Position numbers and translations under genes: made by a program. Below the pieces are notes generated by a model, which was not told the DNA's origin, ran no database searches, and saw only the letters and a list, made by a program, of their open reading frames with translations. This document shows positions 1-9,888 of a stretch of 64,000 nt of DNA, piece by piece. Within the stretch, counting starts at the first letter, position 1; every line of letters starts with the position of its first letter. Source of the DNA: VAZQ01 sp963756715. GTDB lineage: Bacteria; Pseudomonadota; Alphaproteobacteria; Rhizobiales; Xanthobacteraceae. The stretch is taken from assembly GCA_963756715.1 (NCBI GenBank), contig CAVWOV010000007.1, positions 1-64,000 of the forward strand, given 5' to 3'.

Positions 1-970
1 GGCGGACCTGCTGGGCGCCTTCGGCGAGGCGGCGGACCGGACCGGCGATCGGGCCGGCGAGGAGGTCAAACAGCACGATCATCACGGCCGCGGCCACAAG
101 GAACACCTTGAAGATCGCCAGCCGCTCGGCTGCAAGCACGTCGTCGATGTCGGCGCCCTGCGTCTGCAGCATCAGCGCGCCGCGCACGGCACGAAATCGC
201 TGCACCGGCACCGCAACCGAGACGATGACTTCGCCGCGCTCGTTGATGCGCACCATGCTCGACTTAAAGCCCTTGGCGGCGTTGACCACCTCCTGGTAAC
301 CCTTGCCGCTCTGCGCGCCGAACTCGTGATAGAGCGGCAGCGTGCCGCGGCTCGCCCAGGTGCGGACCGCGATGTAGAACCGCTCGAGTACGCCGGGCCG
401 CGCCGTAGGCGGCGGCAGGTCGAAGCGAAGCACGTCGTCGAGATTGCGGCTATCGAGGACGAGCACACCGTCGCGGTCATAGATGCGCGCGCGGGTGTAG
501 GTAGGCAACACCAGGCGGCGCAGCACCGGCGCGACCCGCTCCGGATTGATCGAGAACTCGATCCCCGACAGCATTTCCTCGGACGGACCGTAGCTCTCGC
601 CGGCCTGCAGTTCCAAGAGGCGATCGAGATCGAACGCGATGGTGTCCTGCTCGGCGGTGGCCGACGAGGCGATCGCCCCGGCCATGATCTCGCCTTGCAC
701 CAGCAGGCTCTGGATGCGCGCCTCGATCAGTCCGGCGCGGAACTGCGAGAGGTAGAGAATCCCGACCACCAGTGCGATCAGGCCGGTCAAATTCAGAAAG
801 ATGATTCGCCGGGTGAGGATCGAGAAGCTCTGCCGGACGAAAAATTGCCAGCCGACAAGCAACAGGTTGAGCAGCCGCCGCAGGTTGCCGGGCTCGGTGC
901 GTGCCGGTTCTGCGGCTGCCGGTTCGGCAGCGATGGAAGTCTGGAAGCTATTGGGAGTTCGATCAAGCAC
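1..970 (-). CDS. chvG: ChvG-type sensor histidine kinase, N-terminal part (cut by window edge)
   Basis: Inner-membrane sensor kinase of the ChvG/ChvI (ExoS) system; only the first ~323 codons are inside the window. A minus-strand frame stays open from a GTG at 970 to base 1. It encodes a ~50-residue cytoplasmic leader, a hydrophobic segment at about residues 56-76, a ~200-residue periplasmic sensor domain, and a second hydrophobic segment followed by the start of a HAMP-like region (LLAGPIAGPVRRLAEGAQQV). HisKA and ATPase domains would lie beyond the left edge. It is downstream of chvI in the same direction with a 141-bp gap, as expected for a chvI-chvG pair. The GTG start is tentative because no ATG is available and the ribosome site is weak. 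Confidence 0.85.
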   Translation of the reverse strand, partial: MLDRTPNSFQTSIAAEPAAAEPARTEPGNLRRLLNLLLVGWQFFVRQSFSILTRRIIFLNLTGLIALVVGILYLSQFRAGLIEARIQSLLVQGEIMAGAIASSATAEQDTIAFDLDRLLELQAGESYGPSEEMLSGIEFSINPERVAPVLRRLVLPTYTRARIYDRDGVLVLDSRNLDDVLRFDLPPPTARPGVLERFYIAVRTWASRGTLPLYHEFGAQSGKGYQEVVNAAKGFKSSMVRINERGEVIVSVAVPVQRFRAVRGALMLQTQGADIDDVLAAERLAIFKVFLVAAAVMIVLFDLLAGPIAGPVRRLAEGAQQVR

Positions 971-1111
971 GGTCGGTCTGCCGGTTGCGCCCCCTACTAT
1001 ACGCCCCGCCGGCGCCTGCGGGCGATCCGGCTCCGTCAGATGGCAGAGTTGCTGTTCCCCATTACGCGGCGCAGCGCGCCATGACTCAAGACACTACGGA
1101 GCCGGCGCGGC

Positions 1112-1810
1112 TCACATCTCCTTGAAGCGATAGCCAACACCGTAGAGCGTTTCGATCATGTCGAAATCGTCATCGGTCTGCTTGAACTTCTTGCGGAGCC
1201 GCTTGATGTGGCTGTCGATGGTGCGATCGTCGACATAGACTTGGTCGTCGTACGCTGCGTCCATCAGCGCATTGCGGCTTTTGACCACACCGGGTCGGGT
1301 CGCCAGCGCCTGGAGGATGAGGAACTCGGTGACGGTCAGCGTGACCGGCTCGTTCTTCCAGGTACAGGTGTGCCGCTCGGGGTCCATGCGCAACTGCCCG
1401 CGCTCCAGCGCCTTGGCGTCGGCTTCCTTCGGTGCGGTGGGATCCTTCGGGCTGACGCGGCGCAGTACCGCCTTCACACGCTCGACCAGGAGCCGTTGCG
1501 AGAACGGTTTGCGGATGAAGTCGTCGGCGCCCATCTTGAGGCCGAACAACTCGTCGATCTCCTCATCCTTGGAGGTGAGGAAGATGACCGGCATGTCGGA
1601 TTTTTGCCGCAGGCGGCGCAGTGTCTCCATGCCGTCCATGCGCGGCATCTTGATATCGAGAATGGCGAGGTCCGGTGGCGACGTCTTGAACCCGTCGAGG
1701 GCCGAAGCGCCGTCCGTGTAGGTCATGATGCGATAACCCTCAGCCTCGAGCGCGATCGAAACCGAGGTCAAGATGTTACGGTCGTCGTCGACGAGAGCGA
1801 TGGTCGGCAT
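1112..1810 (-). CDS. chvI: ChvI response regulator (OmpR family)
   Basis: DNA-binding response regulator, 232 aa. The receiver domain is complete: acidic pocket DDD at residues 8-10, phospho-acceptor D52 (LAILDIKMP), T79 and K101 (RKPF). A C-terminal winged helix follows with the OmpR/PhoB signature (ILQALATRPG, then DDRTIDSHIKRLRKKF and GVGYRFKE). ChvI of rhizobia and Brucella controls envelope, acid-response and central carbon genes. chvG lies downstream on the same strand; the HugZ-like gene is divergent, so the 215-bp region 1811-2025 should carry both promoters. pckA, a frequent neighbour in this order, is about 5 kb away. Confidence 0.95.
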   Translation of the reverse strand: MPTIALVDDDRNILTSVSIALEAEGYRIMTYTDGASALDGFKTSPPDLAILDIKMPRMDGMETLRRLRQKSDMPVIFLTSKDEEIDELFGLKMGADDFIRKPFSQRLLVERVKAVLRRVSPKDPTAPKEADAKALERGQLRMDPERHTCTWKNEPVTLTVTEFLILQALATRPGVVKSRNALMDAAYDDQVYVDDRTIDSHIKRLRKKFKQTDDDFDMIETLYGVGYRFKEM

Positions 1811-2025
1811 GAAGCCCCTGTCTGCGGCGGTCGACCCGCCCCCTTGAATTTGAAGCCCGTAAAGCTGGGCCGAAATGTGACAAATCTCTTAAAACTGCAT
1901 GATTCGCCAAGTCTTTTGCCTCATATAAGGCGCCTGGGGCCCGATCGCCACCCGCAAGTTGCCGCTGCGAGGGCGGCCGGGTTGACAAAAATCGCTAATC
2001 TCGCCCCGTTTGCAGGGAGGCCCAG

Positions 2026-2748
2026 ATGAAACCCACCGCCGATTTCGACCCCAAGGCCACCGCCAAGAAGCTGCTGCGGGAGGGCCGCTCAGGCGCTCTC
2101 GCGACCCTGATGCCGGGCACGGGCGACCCCTATTGCTCGCTGGTGAACATCGCAACCGCGGCTGACGGTGTTCCGCTGCTCCTGATCTCTAAGCTCGCCG
2201 TCCATACCAAGAATATCCTCGCTGACCCGCGCACCTCGCTGATGATCGACGAGCGCAAGGAGGGCGATCCGCTGCAAGGGGCGCGCGTCATGTTGATGGG
2301 CTCGGCGGCGGTCACCGATGACCCGCAGGCGCGCGCGCGGTATCTCTCCCGCCAGCCGGAGGCGGAGATGTTTGCGGGCTTTGCCGATTTCGCCTTCTAC
2401 CGGATCAACCTGAAGGGCGCCCATCTGGTGGCCGGCTTCGGCCGTATCGTCGACCTCAAGCCACAGGACCTGCTCACGCAGGTCGATGACGCCACCGAAC
2501 TGGTCGCGGCCGAGCCCGGGATCCTGGCGCACATGAACGCCGACCACGCCGACACCTGCCGGCTCTATGCGACCAAGCTGCTCGGCGCGCCCGATGGTGA
2601 CTGGCGCTGTGTCGGCTGTGATCCCGAAGGTTTGGAATTGCAGCATGAGCGGATGGCGCTGCGCCTGCCGTTCCCCGAGCGCGTACGGTCTCCCGGTGTA
2701 TTGCGTCAGGTGCTCAAGCAGTTCGCCGAAGAGGCGCGGGCGGTGTGA
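2026..2748 (+). CDS. HugZ-like pyridoxamine 5'-phosphate oxidase-fold protein with DUF2470 domain
   Basis: 240 aa cytosolic protein. Residues ~10-150 are the split-barrel FMN/heme-binding fold (SGALATLMPGTGDPYCSLVN). Residues ~165-235 are a DUF2470 domain with the conserved ILAHMNADHADT segment that supplies a heme-contacting His in HugZ/HutZ proteins. Members degrade or bind heme or act as flavin-binding stress proteins; the substrate here is unknown. The start has a good ribosome site (GGGAGG 5-6 bases upstream). Divergent from chvI. Its last 35 bases overlap the 3' end of the convergent SDR gene. Confidence 0.85.
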   Translation: MKPTADFDPKATAKKLLREGRSGALATLMPGTGDPYCSLVNIATAADGVPLLLISKLAVHTKNILADPRTSLMIDERKEGDPLQGARVMLMGSAAVTDDPQARARYLSRQPEAEMFAGFADFAFYRINLKGAHLVAGFGRIVDLKPQDLLTQVDDATELVAAEPGILAHMNADHADTCRLYATKLLGAPDGDWRCVGCDPEGLELQHERMALRLPFPERVRSPGVLRQVLKQFAEEARAV

Positions 2749-4261
2749 CCGTGGTGGTCTGTGCCGACGGCGGCAACGACCGCGAGGCCTGATCTGCTCC
2801 GCTCGCGTCATTCTGTTTCGACCCCAGCATCGACGCCAGCGCGCCACGTAGAGTTAGGTGGCGAAACACGAACCCCGAGGCCAATGCCTTATCGGGCAAC
2901 GCCCGCTGACCGCCCAGCAGCAACTCATCGGCAAGGTCGCCCCCCAGCCGGCGCAGGATGCCGGCCGGCATCGGCAGGATGGCCGGGCGACGCAGCGCGC
3001 GGCCAATCTCTGCCGTAAACGTGGAATTCCGCACAGGCTCCGGTGCGGTGGCGTTGACGGCGCCGGTCAGTTCCGGCGTTGCGATTGTGTGCGCGATCAG
3101 CCGCACCAGATCGTCGCGCGCAATCCACGACATCCATTGCCGCCCGCCGCCGATGCGGCCACCGATACCGAACTCGAATGGCGTGAGCATGCGGGCAAGC
3201 AGCCCGCCTTCAGTACCGAGCACCAGGCCGATACGCAGGCACACGGTGCGAACGCCGAGCCGCTCTGCCCGCTTTGCGGCGCGCTCAACCAAATCGCAGG
3301 TTCGATGCGAGAACGAACGCTTGCCGCCATCGAACTCCGTCAAATCTTCATCGTTCCACAGCCCATACCAGCCGACGGCGGACGCGGTGATGAGCACAGA
3401 CGGACGGTGTTCGAGCCGTCCGATCAGCCGCAATATTGCGCGCGCCAATCGCAGCCGGGAGGCGACGATGCGAAAGCGCTTCGCGCGCGTCCACAATCCG
3501 TTTGCCAGCGGCTCGCCGGCCAAGTTGATAATGGCGTCGATATGCGTGTCGTTTGCGATTTGATCGAGGTTCGTCACCAAGTGAAATGGCGCCCGCAGGG
3601 CAGCGGCTTTGGCGGGATTGCGGGCGAGCACGATCACGTGATGCCCGGCACCCGCCAGGGCGTCCGCCAGCCGACTGCCGATGAATCCGGTCGCGCCAGT
3701 GATCAGCACGCGCTGCCGGCCGGGCAGCGCCGTCATGAGCGCAGCAGCATCGCCGGAGACAAGCCGTGGTGCGCGTCGCGATGCCGCTATGTCGCGGAGC
3801 CCGAACAGCAGCACGCCGAGCGCGGCCAGTGCGGCGAGAAAACTCCAGTATCCGTAGAAGACCGGGACGATCGCAGCCGGCTGACCCGCCCATTCGATCA
3901 GGACAGGAAGCAGGAGCGCCAGGATGGCACCGTAGTTCAACGCCAGCAGCGTATGATTGATGCGCTCGCTCGCGGGCAATTTGCGGCTCAAGTCCTCCTC
4001 GACGAAATCCATCAGCGTGATGACGACTTCGATCCCCAGGACGGCGATCACCAGTAACGCCCAGATGCCGTGAAGTTCAAGAAATCCGAGCGCCAGAAAG
4101 AGCGCCACATAGAGCAGGTTCCGCACCGCATGGAGTTTCAATTCATGCTGCTGCGAGGTTCGCCACGGCAAGCGCTCGGTCAGTTCGTGATGATAGAGCG
4201 TGTCGAACGCCCCCATGGCGACCTGGATCGCAATCAGAGTCCACAACGCTGACGAAATCAT
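2714..4261 (-). CDS. Membrane-anchored TIGR01777-type SDR epimerase fusion
   Basis: 515 aa two-part protein. Residues ~1-165 are hydrophobic with about four membrane spans. Residues ~180-480 are an atypical SDR of the TIGR01777/YfcH type: nucleotide-binding TGATGFIGSRLADAL, INLAGEPLANGLWT, active-site region TASAVGWYG, and a C-terminal DUF1731-like end (ALPDKALASGF). The substrate is unknown; the family is loosely tied to nucleotide-sugar or cell-division functions. Its ATG overlaps the stop of the DUF4166 gene (ATGA), so the two are translationally coupled and belong to the operon led by the GbsR-like regulator. The 3' end overlaps the convergent HugZ-like gene. Confidence 0.85.
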   Translation of the reverse strand: MISSALWTLIAIQVAMGAFDTLYHHELTERLPWRTSQQHELKLHAVRNLLYVALFLALGFLELHGIWALLVIAVLGIEVVITLMDFVEEDLSRKLPASERINHTLLALNYGAILALLLPVLIEWAGQPAAIVPVFYGYWSFLAALAALGVLLFGLRDIAASRRAPRLVSGDAAALMTALPGRQRVLITGATGFIGSRLADALAGAGHHVIVLARNPAKAAALRAPFHLVTNLDQIANDTHIDAIINLAGEPLANGLWTRAKRFRIVASRLRLARAILRLIGRLEHRPSVLITASAVGWYGLWNDEDLTEFDGGKRSFSHRTCDLVERAAKRAERLGVRTVCLRIGLVLGTEGGLLARMLTPFEFGIGGRIGGGRQWMSWIARDDLVRLIAHTIATPELTGAVNATAPEPVRNSTFTAEIGRALRRPAILPMPAGILRRLGGDLADELLLGGQRALPDKALASGFVFRHLTLRGALASMLGSKQNDASGADQASRSLPPSAQTTTVTPPAPLRRTA

Positions 4262-4920
4262 TGCTCGACCTCTCGGAAGATGGCCATCTGGCGAAGGATC
4301 AGACCGAACCGCGGATGCGCGATCTGCAGCGTGAAGCTGAAGCGGCCGTCGCCCAATTCGGCGTGAATCACCGAGAGCGCGCCTGGCGCGAGCCAGCGCG
4401 GCAGGGGAATGCGGCGGCCAAACATCTGAAGGAAATAGCCGGCGCTACGAAAGATCAGCGCCTCGTCCTTGACGTGGATGGTCAGCGCCATGCTGATCCC
4501 GTAGCCGACGTACTCTTCTAGCCCGGTCACGCCGGCGAAGCGTTTCGCCGAGTGGATCACTTGCGGGAAGCCGTTGCGAACGTAGAGGCGTGTCCAGATT
4601 TGCCCGCCGGAGGCGATGTCCTCCGTCACGGTCACGATGCTCGGGCTGTGTCTGCGGCGGTCCGTCGGCAACGGCGCGCCGATGAGGCGGGCCGCCTGTA
4701 CGAGGCACCAGCCGGCCCGGCTCATCCAAGTCTCCAGCACCTCGCCGACATACACGGCGGTCTTGCCGCCGCTCAGGCGTTTGCTGAAGCGGCGGCGAAT
4801 GGGCATCGGCAGGGCGGCCCAGTCCTCTTCGGACATCAATGCGCGGAAGCGAAGATCACCGAGGGCAGGCGTTAACGCCGGGTCGACAAGTCGTTCATGG
4901 GCGACGCCGAGATGCTGCAT
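4258..4920 (-). CDS. DUF4166 domain-containing protein
   Basis: 220 aa protein of unknown function that matches the DUF4166 pattern across its full length (WAALPMPIRRRFSKRLSGG near the start, GYFLQMFGRRIPLPRWLAPG near residue 165). DUF4166 modules are commonly found beside or fused to TIGR01777-type SDRs, which fits the overlapping downstream gene. No signal peptide or membrane span is evident. It starts 21 bases after the stop of the GbsR-like regulator, so the three genes form one operon. Function cannot be stated beyond this association. Confidence 0.85.
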   Translation of the reverse strand: MQHLGVAHERLVDPALTPALGDLRFRALMSEEDWAALPMPIRRRFSKRLSGGKTAVYVGEVLETWMSRAGWCLVQAARLIGAPLPTDRRRHSPSIVTVTEDIASGGQIWTRLYVRNGFPQVIHSAKRFAGVTGLEEYVGYGISMALTIHVKDEALIFRSAGYFLQMFGRRIPLPRWLAPGALSVIHAELGDGRFSFTLQIAHPRFGLILRQMAIFREVEQ

Positions 4921-4941
4921 GTTCGTCTCCGTATCCGAGCC

Positions 4942-5502
4942 TCATCCGCGTTTGCCGAGCGGAAGAAAATTTACGATCCGCGTGCCGAGGCGGATCAACG
5001 CGGCGACCTGAGGGCGTGGCACCTTCAGCATCTGCGCGTACCAGCGATCGAGCATTTCGACGAAAGCGAGCATCTCCTTCAGCCGGCGCGCGGCAACCGG
5101 ATGCAGTTCGGGATCGGCATCGGCGTCGGTTACGCAGGCGCGCAGCGCCGCGATGGCCGGGTCGATTTCGCGCTCTTTTCTCATGGCGGAGATGCGCAGC
5201 AGCATCTCCCAGAGGTCGGTCACCGCTTCGAAGTGCTCGCGCCTGTCGCCTTTGATCGGCACGCGCCGCACCAGGTTCCATGCCATCAATTCCTTGAGCG
5301 AGGTCGATACGTTGGACCGGGCGAGCCCGAGAGCGGAGGCGATGTCCTCGGCGGTGAGTGGCTGGTCGGCGAGATAGAGCAGGGCATGGATCTGACTCAC
5401 CGAACGGTTCACCCCCCACTGTCCGCCGAGGTCGCCCCAGTGCAGCACGAAGCGCTCGACCGCGTTTGGAAGACTTCCGGTTCTATCTGTAATTTCTGTC
5501 AT
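4942..5502 (-). CDS. GbsR/MarR-family transcriptional regulator
   Basis: 186 aa winged-helix regulator. After WGVNRSVSQIHALLYLADQP, a helix-turn-helix (AEDIASALGLARSNVSTSLK, residues ~50-70) is followed by the wing (RRVPIKGDRREHFEA); the rest is a helical dimerisation region. This is the GbsR arrangement. I take the ATG at 5502 rather than an in-frame start at 5595, because it begins the conserved MTEITDR segment and sits at the centre of a perfect 20-bp palindrome, suggesting autoregulation. It is the first gene of an operon with the DUF4166 and membrane-SDR genes; the effector is unknown. Confidence 0.85.
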   Translation of the reverse strand: MTEITDRTGSLPNAVERFVLHWGDLGGQWGVNRSVSQIHALLYLADQPLTAEDIASALGLARSNVSTSLKELMAWNLVRRVPIKGDRREHFEAVTDLWEMLLRISAMRKEREIDPAIAALRACVTDADADPELHPVAARRLKEMLAFVEMLDRWYAQMLKVPRPQVAALIRLGTRIVNFLPLGKRG

Positions 5503-5511
5503 GACAGAAAT
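5492..5511. promoter_or_regulatory. Perfect 20-bp palindrome over the start codon of the GbsR-like regulator
   Basis: ATTTCTGTCATGACAGAAAT reads identically on both strands, and its centre contains the regulator's start codon. Size and symmetry fit a dimeric MarR/GbsR operator, so binding would block transcription or initiation of the regulator-DUF4166-SDR operon. This is inferred from position; no second copy was noticed in the window. Confidence 0.7.
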
Positions 5512-5672
5512 ATCGGAACCAACAGGCGCGTTGTCAAGCCCTCGTTCCTCCCTCCGCACGCGGGTTGATGTTGTCTGTCGCGGGCACTGGCCCACTGGCG
5601 GCCTGCGCGCGCCGATTTATCGGCGGCGCTAATGCATTCGTCGCGCCGTTGAGTCACAATAGAAGCAACAAA

Positions 5673-5744
5673 GGACATAAGAACAACGCCGAGATCGCCG
5701 ACGTGATTCAGAAATGGCTGGTCGGCAAAGGGCCCGTCGATTGA
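5673..5744 (+). pseudogene. 3' remnant of a second copy of the downstream alpha/beta hydrolase
   Basis: The frame ending at the TGA of 5742-5744 reads NNAEIADVIQKWLVGKGPVD. It is nearly the same as the C-terminus of the adjacent intact hydrolase (SSQIADLIQKWLVGKGLSD, ending at 6808). The match fades upstream of about 5673, so only the last ~20 codons of a former tandem paralogue remain, 45 bases before the intact gene. The two copies differ at several codons, so the duplication is not recent. Confidence 0.8.
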
Positions 5745-5788
5745 ACGGGACCCGGCCATTAAAACAAGCAGTCAACAGGGAGACGACC

Positions 5789-6808
5789 ATGTATCGTTTG
5801 GGTATTGCATTCGCATTCTGTCTTGCGGCTGGTTCGGCCTTCGGCCAGGCCAAGGAGCCGATCCAACTCCGTGACATGGGGTCGTTCCATATCGGCGGAC
5901 GTCACATCGAGATCAGCGGCCAGCCCATCAAGGAGGTGGTGTTCACGCCGGGCGGCGTGCCCGCCAAGATCGACCCGAACGGCACCTATCAGGTCGAGCA
6001 GATGTACGTGCAGTACTTCCTGGCGCAGAACCGCAAGGGCAAGCTGCCGCTGCTGCTTTGGCATGGCGGCGGCCTCACCGGCGTGACCTACGAGACCAAG
6101 CCGGACGGCGGCGAGGGCTGGCTCACCTATTTCATCCGCAAGGGCTGGGACACCTACATCTCAGACGCCATGGAGCGCGGCCGCGCCGGCTGGACGCCAA
6201 CCTTCAAGGGTGATCCGATGACGCTGCCGCTCGGCGATCCGTGGGAGCGCTTCCGCATCGGCCCGATCGGTTCCTGGAGTGCCGATAAGGCCAAGCGCGC
6301 GACCTATCCGGGAACGCAGTTCCCGATCGAGGCCTACGAGCAGTTCATGAAGCAGGGCGTGCCGCGCTGGGTCACCACCGACCCGCAGATCGTCGCCGCC
6401 TACGTCGAACTGATCGACAAGGTCTGCCCCTGCGTCGTGCTGGTGCACAGCCAGTCCGGCACGTTCGGCTTCCAGGCGCTGGAGGCGCGGCCCGACAAGG
6501 TCAAGGCTTTGGTGGCAGTCGAGCCAACGCGCGGCGGCGACAAGAACAAGATCGCATCGATCAAGAACACGCCGGTGCTGATGATCTATGGCGATAACGC
6601 CAAGAACCACCCGCGCTGGTCGAAGATCCGCCAGGGCGGCGTGGACTATGCGGGCGCACTCAAGGCGGGAGGCGGCAGCGTTGACGTCGTCGACCTGCCG
6701 GACGCCGGCCTCAAGGGCAATTCCCACATGATGATGATGGACAAGAACAGCAGCCAGATCGCCGACCTCATCCAGAAGTGGCTGGTCGGCAAGGGTCTGT
6801 CGGATTGA
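5789..6808 (+). CDS. Secreted alpha/beta hydrolase (esterase-like)
   Basis: 339 aa. A Sec signal peptide is clear at the N-terminus (hydrophobic core after MYRLGI, cleavage likely after SAFG-Q), so the enzyme is periplasmic or exported. Fold landmarks are the oxyanion region LLLWHGGGLTG (~residue 90), the nucleophile elbow VHSQSGTFG (~residue 220) with Ser, and a C-terminal His in GNSHMMMMDKN. The substrate is unknown; poly-ester, lactone or other ester cleavage is possible. The start at 5789 follows a good ribosome site (AGGGAGA) and begins the signal peptide; longer in-frame starts would read through the relic-containing leader. Confidence 0.8.
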   Translation: MYRLGIAFAFCLAAGSAFGQAKEPIQLRDMGSFHIGGRHIEISGQPIKEVVFTPGGVPAKIDPNGTYQVEQMYVQYFLAQNRKGKLPLLLWHGGGLTGVTYETKPDGGEGWLTYFIRKGWDTYISDAMERGRAGWTPTFKGDPMTLPLGDPWERFRIGPIGSWSADKAKRATYPGTQFPIEAYEQFMKQGVPRWVTTDPQIVAAYVELIDKVCPCVVLVHSQSGTFGFQALEARPDKVKALVAVEPTRGGDKNKIASIKNTPVLMIYGDNAKNHPRWSKIRQGGVDYAGALKAGGGSVDVVDLPDAGLKGNSHMMMMDKNSSQIADLIQKWLVGKGLSD

Positions 6809-7137
6809 AACTTGCCGACTCCGGTGGGTGTGGCGCGGCGCAGCAACGCGAGACAGCTTGCTGCGCCGCAACAAGAGCAAAGCCGCGGGATGATGAATGC
6901 TTTTTGCTCACCGGAAGAAGGCCATCGTCCTCGAATTCGTCCGATTTGACGTGAATCAAGGCTGGTGGGCCGTATCAAGGTTACGGCAGGGGCGGTCTTG
7001 GCAGGGGGGCGGTTCCAAACTATAGGTCGCGGGCTCGGCGGGCTGGGCATCGCATTGGGCGAAGCCGTATTGTACTAAAGTACGGCCTCAGGGCAGGGGC
7101 TCCGGCGCTCGGCCGGACGTGGTGTGGAGGTTCTTTC
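6809..7137 (+). promoter_or_regulatory. Gene-free region upstream of pckA
   Basis: 329 bases with no convincing coding sequence on either strand. It must hold the pckA promoter. A short inverted repeat GTACTAAAGTAC lies at 7072-7083, about 55 bases before the pckA start. A GGAGG ribosome site precedes the GTG at 7138. No clear terminator for the upstream hydrolase was found. Confidence 0.4.
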
Positions 7138-8751
<1,614 letters not shown>

Positions 8752-8780
8752 AGGCGAAGTTTATCGTTTGCGATGGCAGG

Positions 8781-8810
8781 ACGGCCACCTCCGGGTGGCC
8801 GTTTCTTATT
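8781..8810 (+). terminator. Intrinsic terminator of pckA
   Basis: A 9-bp perfect stem ACGGCCACC / GGTGGCCGT with a TCCG tetraloop is followed by TTCTTATT. It starts 30 bases after the pckA stop and also lies just past the 3' end of the convergent DUF4105 gene. Confidence 0.9.
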
Positions 8811-8838
8811 CGGAGCGCCGTCGAGGCTCGCAGCCCGC

Positions 8839-9888
8839 TCAATGCGGAATCGTCGGCACCGATGCGCGGATACGCTCGGAGAAATCGGGAGCGCCTTCGG
8901 CCGCCTGCGCGGCCGCATTGATCAGCGAGCGGCGCCGCAATTCGTCGAATGGCAGCGACGTCTCGATCCGACCCGAGCGGTAGAGGTAGCGGTCGATCCA
9001 GCCATTCAGCAGGTGGCGGATGTCGAATCCGCCCTTCCGGCCCGCGGCATTGATGTAACGGATGATGTTGATCGTGCAGCTATTGCTCAGGAGATGATAC
9101 CACTCCGGCCGGTCGGCAAGCTCGTTGATGCGATCGAGATAGACCCTCAGGAGTTCGCGGATTTTCCCGGTCTCGGCGTTGAGGCGATAGAGAAAGGTGA
9201 CCTCGCGCCGGTGATTGGTGCGCACCCCGACGATGTCGCGCTCGTCTCCGACCACGTAGATCAACTCGAATTGCTTGAACATGGAGGCGATAGGATCGAA
9301 CCCTTCGCCGACTTCCGGCCGCGTCTCGATCGAGATGCTGAGCGGTGGCGCGTTGTCGAAGATGAAGCTGAGGAAGGTGTGCCCGACCGGCCCCTCGCTC
9401 CAGTAGGACACGTAAAAGTCGAGCGCGGTCACGTGCGAGATCTCGATCTCGCGCTCCTCGTAGCGCACCGTGAAGTCGTTCCGCGAGCGGTAGTCGAAGT
9501 TTCGCACGCCCGTGATGCGCACGCGGTCCCCATTGATGAAGGCACGCGGCATCACGGCAACCTCCGGCCGCCACTCGCGGTCGTGCGAAGGCGCGATGGT
9601 CAGCCACCATGCGACCACCCCAAGGAATACGACGAGCACGAGTGCGGACATGCGCCGCCTGCGCGACAGCCAGAATCCCCAGATGGCGAATGCCGCAAAG
9701 GCCACCGCCAGCGCCAGCCGCAGGTTCGCCCACGGCAGGTTCGAATAATAAATGGCAAGTGTGGCCCAGATAATGAGCAGGGCGCGGCACAGGAACCCGA
9801 TGATCGCAGCCAACCCGCGCAAGAGCCTGGCGAAGAACCCGCGACGCGAGGCACCGGGCGGGGACGTCGATTCGCTCAATTCAGCCAC
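8839..9888 (-). CDS. DUF4105 (Lnb N-terminal periplasmic domain) membrane protein
   Basis: 349 aa from the GTG at 9888. Residues ~15-110 contain about three hydrophobic segments (for example RALLIIWATLAIYY). Residues ~120-340 are the DUF4105 domain facing the periplasm, with VGHTFLSFIFDN and LLSNSCTINIIRYI, the latter holding the Cys that is conserved in the family and suggests a papain-like fold. Function is unknown. The open frame extends far upstream (to 10662) but the added part is arginine-rich and repetitive, as expected for an unused GC-rich frame, so I begin at the GTG just before the basic/hydrophobic region. Convergent with pckA. Confidence 0.75.
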   Translation of the reverse strand: MAELSESTSPPGASRRGFFARLLRGLAAIIGFLCRALLIIWATLAIYYSNLPWANLRLALAVAFAAFAIWGFWLSRRRRMSALVLVVFLGVVAWWLTIAPSHDREWRPEVAVMPRAFINGDRVRITGVRNFDYRSRNDFTVRYEEREIEISHVTALDFYVSYWSEGPVGHTFLSFIFDNAPPLSISIETRPEVGEGFDPIASMFKQFELIYVVGDERDIVGVRTNHRREVTFLYRLNAETGKIRELLRVYLDRINELADRPEWYHLLSNSCTINIIRYINAAGRKGGFDIRHLLNGWIDRYLYRSGRIETSLPFDELRRRSLINAAAQAAEGAPDFSERIRASVPTIPH

